Below are positions 54,801 to 64,000 of a stretch of 64,000 nucleotides of DNA, piece by piece. The notes beneath the pieces are model-generated. The model did not search any database, was not told the DNA's origin, and saw only the letters and a list, made by a program, of their open reading frames with translations. Every line of letters starts with the position of its first letter. Positions within the stretch are counted from its first letter, which is position 1. Source of the stretch: Trichoplax adhaerens (Eukaryota > Placozoa > Uniplacotomia > Trichoplacea > Trichoplacidae); the NCBI RefSeq assembly GCF_000150275.1, contig NW_002060964.1, forward strand, positions 633,322 through 697,321. Direction: 5' to 3'. The position numbers and the translations under genes were made by a program.

Positions 54801-56739
54801 TCATAATGGTAATGTATATTTTGATGTAAACATTTGATTGTTGTGCCGACAAAGTTTCTGCCGGAATATGTATAACAAAAGTTTGACGTTGTAAGTTGGA
54901 TTGGAAATCAAATAAATAAACCAGTATAGCAAACATCTGCCGCCTAGCCCGTCAAATATTAACAGTATTTATTACAGATAATTGAGAAATAATGCCACTC
55001 AAAGTAATGTCTTAGACTTCGTAGAATACTTTGACATGTTACTCTTGAATACATCATACCATCTCGAATTGAAAGATATATATTCTTGACCTAAAGTTGG
55101 CCATATTAACCGTCATGATATTGTTAAGCAATTCAATAATCATCTATCACCTTATTTCACTTCTTCATTTAAATTTGACTGTCATCTTTTTAAATGCGTT
55201 AATACTAAGGCTGATTATTGGTAGAATTAATTTCCAAGAAAATAGAATAGATACTAACAATCTACCGCTATCGTTTTTCCATAATCTGATGAAAATAATT
55301 AATGCTTGGTTGAACAAAAACAGAATTAATTTCAAATAAAATGATTTACAGCCTATCTTCATCTTGTAATATCGTCTTAGTCTTCCCAAACTAATTGTCG
55401 CTTAATTATATAACGATAGAATTAATTTTAAAGAGGGATCGGCAATAGGTGCAGAACTCTTTCATAGCAATTGATGATCTATAATACGTGCAGGCCAAAG
55501 GGAAAATTACTTCTATGTTTGGTTGCGTAAATGGATAACAATATGACAGTGTTGATAGCATTCAGAAACGATAGAAATGCTCCGATTTATCTGCTAATCA
55601 CTTTGTCTAGTTGAAATTCGAATTGTATTGATTAAATTATATTATTATTCATGATATTTTGTTGCAGCTGAATAGTGAGCTATTAGGACTAGCGATGCTG
55701 TTATAGGCCTTATTTTCCTCTTGTGTTTATAAAGTAGGCTGGTATGCAGATAAATGTAGAAATTGCCAATGATATTGATCTAGTTGAATTGCAATGATGT
55801 TATGGTTTTGTTGTGTTTGTTTTATCCTGCAGCTGCTCTAAGTCAGTATATCATTAAGATTTCGGTTATTACCGTCAGTGTAGCTGGAAGCTAATCGCTT
55901 AACTTAATTTGATACTGTATGAATTCCGTAGATATCGGTTGTCTACAGTATTGAAATGATATTTAATATATTCGTATATAAAGATACATACAGTATGCAA
56001 GTAAAGTCGAAGAGAATCAAACAGCAGAACTAGAATGCGCGTAAAAATATGTTCTTACTGTGATCATATGGGATCTCCTGCAGCAGTTGGTTTAGAAATG
56101 ACAGTAAATAAAAAGAACTTAATCGTAAGTATATCCTTAGCGATTTAGTCAGAGGACCTCGAGCAATCAGCAAATACTATAATTAGTTAGCCAGGTCTAG
56201 GTAATTGTTGGTCCATGTACGAGTGCACTGTGTAGTAAAATAACTGTGTTAAATTATAATAAAGGATTAATTCTAGTCCACTAATTTTTTACGCCTGTAT
56301 TCATTATAATTATAGCTAACTATTTGCAATATTCTTCTCAGATTTGCATGATCATTAACCTTCTCTCATTCTTTACAATATCTAAATTGATTCTTGGACA
56401 TTTTTAGTATAATATAGATTGCTCTAGAATTTGGATGATATCACAAAGTCAAATCATATCAGAAGTATCCGGATGTACATCAACAGTAATGATAATTACC
56501 AACTAGTTCACTTGAGAAGAGTCAATAATTATTTTAATTATTAACATTAAACTCAAGTAAATAGAACATTCATCATCTTGATAGCTTGAACTGCTTCGTT
56601 TTTTTTTACCAAAATATTTTTACCTCATCAAAAGCAAATTCTATTATAATATTTCTTTTAACGATTACTCCGTTACTTTAAATAAGATCATGAAGGATAA
56701 TAAAATGCATTGGATTTGACTTTCATTTTATATCATGCC
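51891..56739. other. Intergenic region, no gene recognised
   Basis: Very AT-rich. Overlapping short frames on opposite strands near 55100-55390 are mirror shadows without family resemblance. No RNA gene or transposon supported. Confidence 0.45.
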
Positions 56740-58240
56740 TATCACGAACAATGACTGAATTGACAAATATTCAATCTGATTTCTATATCGCTAATGTTTA
56801 AATTAACTTGGGACTATGACAAGCAGGAACAATATCCAACAGCTATAATTTAATAATGAAGATCTTCTCAATATATGTATTTATGAATAAAAATTTTCAT
56901 CCTTGACTTTAATGAAAATAGTCTAATGTAGTTTTGTTATTATCACTACCGTATAATGTATGTACTACAGTTATAGTTTAAGATCTTCTTGACATGTATA
57001 TCTTATAACAATACTAAAATTTTCATCCATGATTTTAAGCAAAAATATTCAACCTGATTTGGGCTATCGCTACTGTCTTACTTAACTTTAGGAGGAGTAA
57101 AAGCAATTACAATATTCAATAGTTATTATTTAAGATCATTTCAATAGGTACATTGTACGACGATAATAACATTTTACCCTAGAGTTTAATGAAAAAATTA
57201 TTATAATTTTGCTATTACCACCACTTTATTTAACTCAAGAGTACCAGAAACAGGAATAATATTCAACCGTTGCAGTTTAAGATCTTACACTTCTCCATAT
57301 ATGTATTTTATAGCTTTAATTAAATTAGTATCCTTTATTTCAGTTGCAAAATACTTAATAGGATTCTAGTATAACTAGTATGTTGTTCTGCTTATAAGAG
57401 AGATGTACAGAAATAATATTCTGTAGTTTTAGTTTCGCTTCCCTAGAGCTGTATTTTATGGCATAAATAAAGCTTTGGCTCTTGATATTAATTATAAGAA
57501 TTTATTCTGATTCTAGTATCCTATTTGACTCACGGCTATGATAAACAGAAAAAATATTTAGCAGTTCCGGCTTAATCTCTAAAATTTTTCTTTTCATGTG
57601 CATTTAATGACTACAGTAAAATGTTCACTCTTGCTTTTAATTACAAATATTTCAATCTGATACTAGTTTCCCTGACGTATTATCCTACTAGGGAGTAAGA
57701 TAAATAGAAATAATATTTAACAACATGGTTATAGACCTAAACTACTGTATGTGTATATTTCATGACTTTAATAAAATGTTTTATTAAAGATATTAATTAA
57801 AATATTCAATCTGATACTAGAATTACTACCATTTTATTGAAATTAAGAGTGTGATATACAAATATAATATTCTACAGCCGTTAGGGTCTTCCTATAAGGG
57901 TATTTTATGTCATTAATAAATTTTTCAACATAATTTTAACTATAAATATTCAATCAGATTCAAAACAATTATTGTCTTTCCCAAATTAGAAGTAGAATAA
58001 ATGAATATCATATTTAGGGTTATAGTTTCAAGTCTTCTATCTCTCCGTATGTTAATTTAAAATTACAACATATTTTTAATCTTGATTGAAGGGAAAGTAT
58101 TCAATCTGATTCCAGTATCATTACTATCTTACTTAACTTAGGAGTATGATATTTAGGAACGATATCCAACATCTATACTTTAAGTTCATAAGAGTAAAAT
58201 TAGGACTTAAATAATGATGAAAAACTCTTCCATCTAACTC
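56740..58240. repeat. Tandem repeat array, about ten copies, period near 148 bp
   Basis: A degenerate unit repeats with the anchor TATTCAATCTGATTCTAGTATC at about 56770, 56921, 57048, 57199, 57355, 57501, 57651, 57805, 57949 and 58099. Intervals are 127 to 156, mean near 148. Between anchors the order is constant: ACTTAACTTAGGAGTATGA, an AGAAATAATATTCAACAG-like block, a TAGTTTAAGATCTTC block, TATGTATTTTATGAC and AATAAAATTTTCATCCTTGA. Copies differ by substitutions and small indels. It lies just past the 3' end of gene C and does not code. Confidence 0.85.
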
Positions 58241-58946
58241 TGTTATCACCGATATACCATTTCATTATTGGTGTATACCGTGAATATCACGATTTACTTT
58301 GATAAGATATCAGGTAAATATTTAAGATCTTATAGAAACTATAGCTTTATGATATCAATCGCCTGTGAAAAGATTTAATGACGCCAGTTAAAGGTATATT
58401 TTATTGAAGTTTAGAGAGTAAAAGTAGAGATAAATATATAAGCAGCAGTTAATATTTCGCGTTCGCACATTAATTATGTACCTGAGAATAATATACCGGC
58501 AAATGTAGATATGCAAGGTTACAACCCTTTTGAAAATAATATCCCTGACGATATGTATGAAATATCATAATAATAAACTACAGAACAAAAATCATGCAGC
58601 TGAGATACTTCTATATCATACGAAAATGTAGAATTAGTACGTTAACCAGGATTATTATAAAGCTAAAATGGACTAAGACTATATATCGCATAACTGTAAA
58701 AGAAATATATTTGAGCATAATTTCCAATCATGGATTATAAAAATATCTTAATCGAATGATAGATAGCATAAAATATCATTAGCATAATCTACTGCATGAT
58801 CACAAGCTAAACTGTTGTTTTCCATATGGCTTAAGACAACATTATCATGATGATATCAAAGTAATTTATGAAGTGAAATACCTAACGCTACATCGTACGA
58901 TTTAATCTATTTCATCCTTTTAAGATATTAATTGATTGATGTAATA
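58241..58946. other. Region expected to hold the gene C 3' end; final exon not found
   Basis: By comparison with gene B, a last exon with the closing PH helix should lie here on the minus strand, but I could not find one with a good acceptor and a tryptophan-bearing helix. TTTATT at 58400-58405 reads AATAAA on the minus strand. Confidence 0.35.
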
Positions 58947-61900
58947 TTACCAAGAAGCATTATGGCAATCAGACAAAGTACTTACCACATCATCGGTTTG
59001 CACTAGAAATTCAGCTCCATCGGATAATCTAGATGTAGTAAATCGACAGTGATTTATTCAATATAAAATCAATTGTAGCAACTGCATATTTTATTACGCA
59101 AAAATTAGCTGAAGAAAGCTTCTATATAAAGTAGCAACTCACGCAATTCTAAAAACATTCTTCTTTTTCTTATAGTCGCTAGCTAACTGGCATTTCATTT
59201 TCTTGATTGATATAGGTGAATGAGAGGCTTGAATTTTCTATAAAAACCAAAATATCAGCCTAAATCAATTTGATGGCATCATACAACAGAAGGAAATATT
59301 TTATAATCTCTATAATATTGCTATTAATAAAGTATTGTTAGATTATACTGATATAATATCGACTGGTATGATATATCATCAAATTAGCCATATTTGAGTT
59401 AGCATTAAGCAGAATTAGGTAATGTTTCAGTCTAAAAGCATCAGTAATTTAAATGTTTCCGTAAACAAAGAATTCTCTTTTTAGCAATCCAGAACGTTGA
59501 TCTTACACCAGCTATGCTACTACTTTACTCTACTAGTTACTGACCGCATCATAGTGTTTCCTGTCCTTATAGAAACGCAATTCTAACCCAAAAACGGCTG
59601 CAATCAATTTATCCCACGATCTATAATAACCCAATTACACATGATAAGGTTACTCTATCTTCATTTCTTCTAATAATGCTAAAATTTGCTTACTATAAAG
59701 GCGCAAATTTACAGTACAAATACTACAGAAAGTGATACTCTCGTACAAGTTATTTAAGTGCTTTTATCGCTTCTGCACTGTACCCAAAAGAAATGCTTAA
59801 ATAAAGTTAAAGTTTGATCTCAAATCGAGATATGAACACATTATTGACCTTTTTTCCGATTTCCTGCCTTTTCGTTCCATAACATGTTTTCGATGAATAA
59901 CTCCAATTAGACGGAGTGGTGCACCATCCTGTGGTTTATCTTCTAATTGTTCTTTTGGTTGTTCTTTTGGTTTATCCTGCGGTTTAGCCTCTTCTTCAAC
60001 TTCTCGCCTAGCAGATTGTCATGAATATTAATTACTACGAGTACGTATAATATCTTTACGAAAGGCTATTAGATATAATGAAAACCAAAGAAATAGCAAA
60101 TTGTATGAATATTATCTTAATCAATGGTTATGTAAAGTTTGTAAGCCCTACATAGTTTTTTCTCTTTCTGTCTTTATATGTACAGGGTCTTTCTTTATTC
60201 TCGTAAATTCTTCATATTGAGGTTTAGTAGCTTCTATTATAGCTTCAGGGGCCGAAACAGCTGTGGCTAGATCTTCACTAGCCTCTCTAACTTGTGATTC
60301 TGGCACCTGATTTTCCATTTCATTGCCATGAGGTATAAAGTAAGCGCTTTCATGGCCTTCGGCGGATAATTCTACATCTGGAGCTTTCATATTCGGCTCT
60401 GAATTTATATCCATATTAATTCCTTGATTAAATTCGAAATGAGGTTTATAGTCTGGCTCAATTTCGTCCTTATGATTGAGATCTAACGCAACGTTAGCGT
60501 TTGGTACAGTAGAATCCAAAGCAATATCCATCCCATGAGGTGGTTCCTCGTTCACTTCAAGGTTAATTTGATCATTGATATGCTCGTCTATAGCAGAAGG
60601 ATCTACGTGGAAGGTTAGCTTATCATAACCAGAATTATCTGATATCTGCAAATTAGGATCTACATCTTCTGATATATCGCTCCCTGCTGGAGATAGAGAT
60701 ATTTCAAGCGAGACCAGAGGAGCACCTTCTAGATTTTCTGTCAAAATAGAATGTCAGTTACTTAACTACAAATATTAGGGGCAATAGGTAAATAGGAGTA
60801 AATAGAAATATATTTATACGATTTTTCTTTTAGTAGTACCGGCTGCTTGTGTATTAATTTCTTGATCTTCTATTGGCATTAGCTCTGCTTCTTGATTTTC
60901 TGTAAAAATAGAAATCAGCTACTCAACTACAACTGTTAGGAGCAATTGGTAATTACGAGTAAACGCGAATATATAAATACAACTTTTCTTTAAGTAGTAC
61001 CTGCTACATGTGGATTAATTCCTTGATCTTCTATTAGACGTAGCTCTGCTTTTCGATTTTCTGTAAAATAGAATATCACACACTTAATTACAACCGTTAG
61101 GTGTAATAGGTAAATAAGAGTAAATACGAATATATTTATAAGTTAGTTCTTTAAGCAGTACCGTATACTTCCGGAATAATTTCTTGATCTTCTATTAGCC
61201 GCAACTCTGTTTCTTGATTTACTGTAAAGGGAGAATATCAATTACTTTACTATGACCATTAGGCGCAATAAGTAAATACGAGTGTATTTATACGATAGTT
61301 CTTAAGCCGTACAGGCTGCTTTTGGATTAATTTCTAGATCTTCTATTAGCAGCTGCTCTGATTCTTGGTTTTCTGCGTAAATATAGCGACATCAATTAAC
61401 AATTAATACTCCAATAATTGTAAGACTTAATGCAATTATCTTGTTATTTATATAATACCGGTGTCTTTTGGAACAATTTCTTGATCATCTACTTGTTGTT
61501 CCTCTTCTTGGAAAGCACTGCCATCAAGTTCAAAACCATCCGAGGAATGCAATAATTGCTATACAGAAACGATAGCAAGAGATCAATCAATAAGAAAAAT
61601 TCTCGTACTAGCAGATACAGCTTTTCAGCGAGAACGGTAAAATTCGTAGAGAAAAATGGGAATTTGGATAAGATTTATATATATACATTTAGATGTTCTT
61701 GCTGTTTTTGTAGTTTTTCAAACTCTCGAATTAAACTGGTCGCTTCTTTTTTAATTTTTTCTGAGGAATCTTGTAAATCTTCTATAATGAAGAGTGATCG
61801 AATCTACTTGAGCTTAAAACTATCCCTCGTGCTACTTACAATACACAATGATCATCAAGATGGTACTTATAGTTATTGGCCTTTTACCTTTTGAAGGTTC

Positions 61901-64000
61901 TTCAAGCGCTAAAGAAGCCACTCGCGGCAATGATTGATTGCTATCACGATTTTTATATACCTGATGCTTAATTAAGAGCGATAAATACTCCTTATCCACT
62001 TGATGATTGCTCAATTCCTGATTACGAAGCAAGGTATCTTTTTCTTCGTATAATTCCACTTTATCATCAAGTCCATTGAGCTTATATTTCTCAAACTAGA
62101 ATATGCAATGAGTACAGAATAATTACTATTTTGCGAAAATGTACCAATCGCAGAACCTAATTCATTTTCCACTAGCTAACATATATAATCTAGCTATTAT
62201 TAAGAACAAAGCTGTATATTTATTTAAAATTAGATTCTTAATTTTAGTAAACAGGTTTAGAATTAGACGTATTAGATATAGAAATTTACATGATTGACAT
62301 TAATGATTTTCTTAAATCTTTCGCGTTGAGATGATAGGGCTACAGTTTGTTCATCTATCAACTTTACGATATCATCGAGCGAATCTTGAAGCTGCCATGA
62401 TTTTTTAATATAGGAATAGGGATAAAGAAAATGATATATAACAGTTAGGTTATGATACGTCGTTTCGTAAATCAAATTATCTTGACCATGATATAAATTG
62501 TAGGATGAGTAATATAAGTTTAAATACTCTGCATAAGAATATTTTACTTCGGTAATTTCAAATTTTCGACTTTTATCTTCCTGGAATGCTAGCCAAGATT
62601 CTCCTTTCTTAAGATCTTCTTCAAATTGAAATACGCTCAAGACTAGATCGTATAAAGTTGGATACAATTTCAGCTCTTCAAATTGAAACTGGATTGTTGT
62701 CTGGAATCTATGCCAGTATATCATATGTAAAATCTAGACTATAATAATATACTTAAGCTGAATGTCAGCTAGAAAATGTTTTGTTAGAATGCGGGAGATA
62801 ATTACATGATAGCTTGCCATCAATTAGGACTAACACCATTATAAATGTTAAGATAGCCATTTAGTTTACCTACTAAGCAATAAGTTTTTTCTTGTTCTAC
62901 TTACATAAAGCTAATTCCTTGTAGTGTAGATCCCAATTTAATGTAAGCCTTTCGTATAAGTTTTGAACACCTTTCCATTGCACTTCCAGCTACAATTAAT
63001 AATATCATTAATTTTATATTCATAGATTAGCATGATTTCAAACCGAAGACGTTAAATCGTTCTAGCGATTATTGAGAGTAAACAAAATCTGGTTGTGACA
63101 CTTTAAGAGTTTCTAATTGATTGCATTAATTTACTTCTAGCTTTCATAAATAATGAAATCTATTTGGATCAGGTAAAGAGTCCCAAATCGATTACATTCA
63201 TTTACAGTAAACTTTCATAAGTAAATAAAATTTATTTAGGTTCGATACTTAACCTCTAATCAATTGCATTAAACTACTTCTAGATTAAAGCAGAGCTTAT
63301 TATGGTTAATTTTAAAAGGGTCTCTAGTTATACACTATAAGGTAATTGCCGTATATTCATAACAGAAGTTTCCCATTTTATCCTTACATCTGCAATTTTA
63401 AAAGTTCAGTAATTTACGAACTGTATAAATAAAATAAAAGGATTCAATTCTAAATTGTAGGTTTTGTATAAATGAGTCCTTTGCATAAGGTTACAGTAAT
63501 CAATCAGTAATTATTTCTCCATTACTTTACAGTAATTCTAGACTTTAGTTTTACATTTGCAATTTTGAAGCACAGTAACCCATAGACTGCACAAGCAGTC
63601 TAAAAAGGACTCGGTTCTTAACTAACAGACATTGAATAGATTTACAGTAATTATCTGATTAGTTGCTTATCCTTTGCTTCCCAGAACAAACTGCCATCTC
63701 CTATAATTAATATAACTTATTTTTGTTTATAATTTTACCTCGTTCCGGCAGTAATTTTCGTTATTTTGTAAATCATCAATTTGGGATCGTAAGTGGGTAA
63801 ATTTATCTTCATAGCTGGAAATTTCCTCTTTAGAGTTAAACATGTCGTTGATTGATCTCCGACATGAATCAATATCCCTATAAGTTTCAAAAAGGAAACC
63901 AAGGATGCATATCGTATATATGGTTATATATAGGAAATAGAGTAATAGAATTCTTATTATCATTTTGTGCAGAATACTTACACCGGAGGATCAATGTTAT
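58947..64000 (-). CDS. Gene C: diverged beta-spectrin, 3' part (5' end outside window)
   Basis: Third beta-spectrin-family gene. Exons in window: 63982->64000, 63739-63877, 62905-62989, 62548-62642, 62290-62391, 61888-62095, 61687-61781, 61459-61558, 61313-61372, 61162-61221, 61001-61060, 60840-60899, 60152-60737, 59849-60007, 59545-59620, 59143-59237, 58986-59028. All phases close. Lengths 139, 85, 102, 95, 76 and 43 equal those of gene B exons 29, 30, 32, 34, 37 and 39. It encodes the last rod repeats (TLNWDLHYKELAL, KKGESWLAFQED), an acidic linker of about 310 residues and a PH domain. The end is unsure: either a last exon was missed, or the exon at 58986 reads through its donor and stops at 58947 after VSTLSDCHNASW. 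The frames are open and splice sites intact, so I infer a working gene, not a pseudogene. Confidence 0.88.
58986..60007 (-). CDS. Gene C PH domain
   Basis: Four exons. The first (59849-60007) has a charged repeat KPKEQPKEQ and then begins the PH fold with LIGVIHRKHVMERKGRKSEK; the next gives SWDKLIAAVFGLELRFYKD; then CQLASDYKKKKNVFRIA; then LSDGAEFLVQTDDV. These match gene B strand by strand, including the DYKKKKNVF motif. The lipid-contact basic residues are kept. The C-terminal helix that should follow was not found. Confidence 0.88.
60152..60737 (-). CDS. Gene C linker exon, acidic
   Basis: A 586-nt exon (phase 1 in, phase 2 out) with an open frame rich in D, E and N: LEISLSPAGSDISEDVDPN, NLEVNEEPPHGMDIALDS, NMDINSEPNMKAPDVELSA, ending with a basic stretch EEFTRIKKDPVHIKTERE. 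No domain recognised. Likely disordered. It is about 200 residues, longer than the whole 125-residue linker of gene B. Confidence 0.85.
60840..61372 (-). repeat. Four tandem 60-nt exons coding an acidic 20-residue repeat
   Basis: Exons 61313-61372, 61162-61221, 61001-61060 and 60840-60899 are each exactly 60 nt, phase 1 on both sides, with AG acceptors and GTAC donors. They encode versions of ENQEAELMPIEDQEINTQAA, such as ENRKAELRLIEDQGINPHVA. The introns between them (91 to 101 bp) are also alike, for example the shared GGTAAATA-GAGTAAATA text. The exon before (61459-61558) ends in a related VDDQEIVPKDTG, and the exon after starts ENLEG like a fifth copy. This is a tandem exon-plus-intron duplication with a period of 151 to 162 bp. 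Confidence 0.9.
62990..63738 (-). other. Gene C intron with short internal repeats
   Basis: A 749-bp intron; the counterpart in gene B is 143 bp. It holds a tandem repeat of about 70 bp at 63108-63285 (AATCGATTACATT-ATTTAC and TTTCATAA-TAAATAAAAT-TATTTGG blocks) and a second pair near 63395 and 63555 (GCAATTTT-AA-CAGTAA). No extra exon is needed here by alignment. Confidence 0.6.

Noticed and set aside
55097-55389. Overlapping 80- and 74-residue frames on opposite strands
   Set aside because: Mirror shadows in AT-rich DNA; neither looks like a real protein.

Overview
The window looks like AT-rich nuclear DNA of an animal. The genes are split by many short GT-AG introns, the standard stop codons are used, and the dominant content is beta-spectrin with an actin-binding CH pair and a PH domain, a protein architecture typical of animals. 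The many conserved small introns, AT richness and lack of recognisable transposon genes would suit an early-branching animal such as a placozoan, but the species is a guess with low confidence.

Layout. Three beta-spectrin-family genes lie head to tail, all on the minus strand. Gene A (235 to 10578, running off the left edge) has the CH pair and about 14 spectrin repeats. Gene B (18664 to 32878) is complete: 40 exons predict a protein of about 2496 residues with CH1-CH2, the spectrin-repeat rod, a linker, a PH domain and a basic KKK tail. Gene C (about 58950 to beyond 64000) shows only its 3' part: the last repeats, an expanded acidic linker and a PH domain. A and B share every intron phase over 24 exons, and C shares exact exon lengths with B at many positions, so the three are products of tandem duplication. 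A and B have diverged to roughly 40 percent identity where I compared them by eye; C has diverged more.

Between the genes. From 10579 to 18663 I see no gene. The 26 kb from 32879 to about 58950 holds one convincing small gene on the plus strand, a secreted ten-cysteine peptide of 88 residues (49831 to 50097). It also holds several repeat arrays: a degenerate array near 34 kb, a roughly 145-bp duplication near 47.2 kb, a roughly 139-bp duplication near 49.3 kb, a ten-copy array with a period near 148 bp at 56.7 to 58.2 kb, and a GC-rich 61-bp palindrome at 40.95 kb.

How the genes work together. Beta-spectrin pairs with alpha-spectrin under the plasma membrane; the CH pair binds F-actin, repeats 14-15 bind ankyrin and the PH domain binds membrane lipid. 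Three diverged copies suggest specialised membrane skeletons. The points most worth following are the tandem array of 60-nt acidic exons in gene C, the GC-AG intron in gene B that is supported by its GT counterpart in gene C, and the giant intron-free exon kept in A and B.
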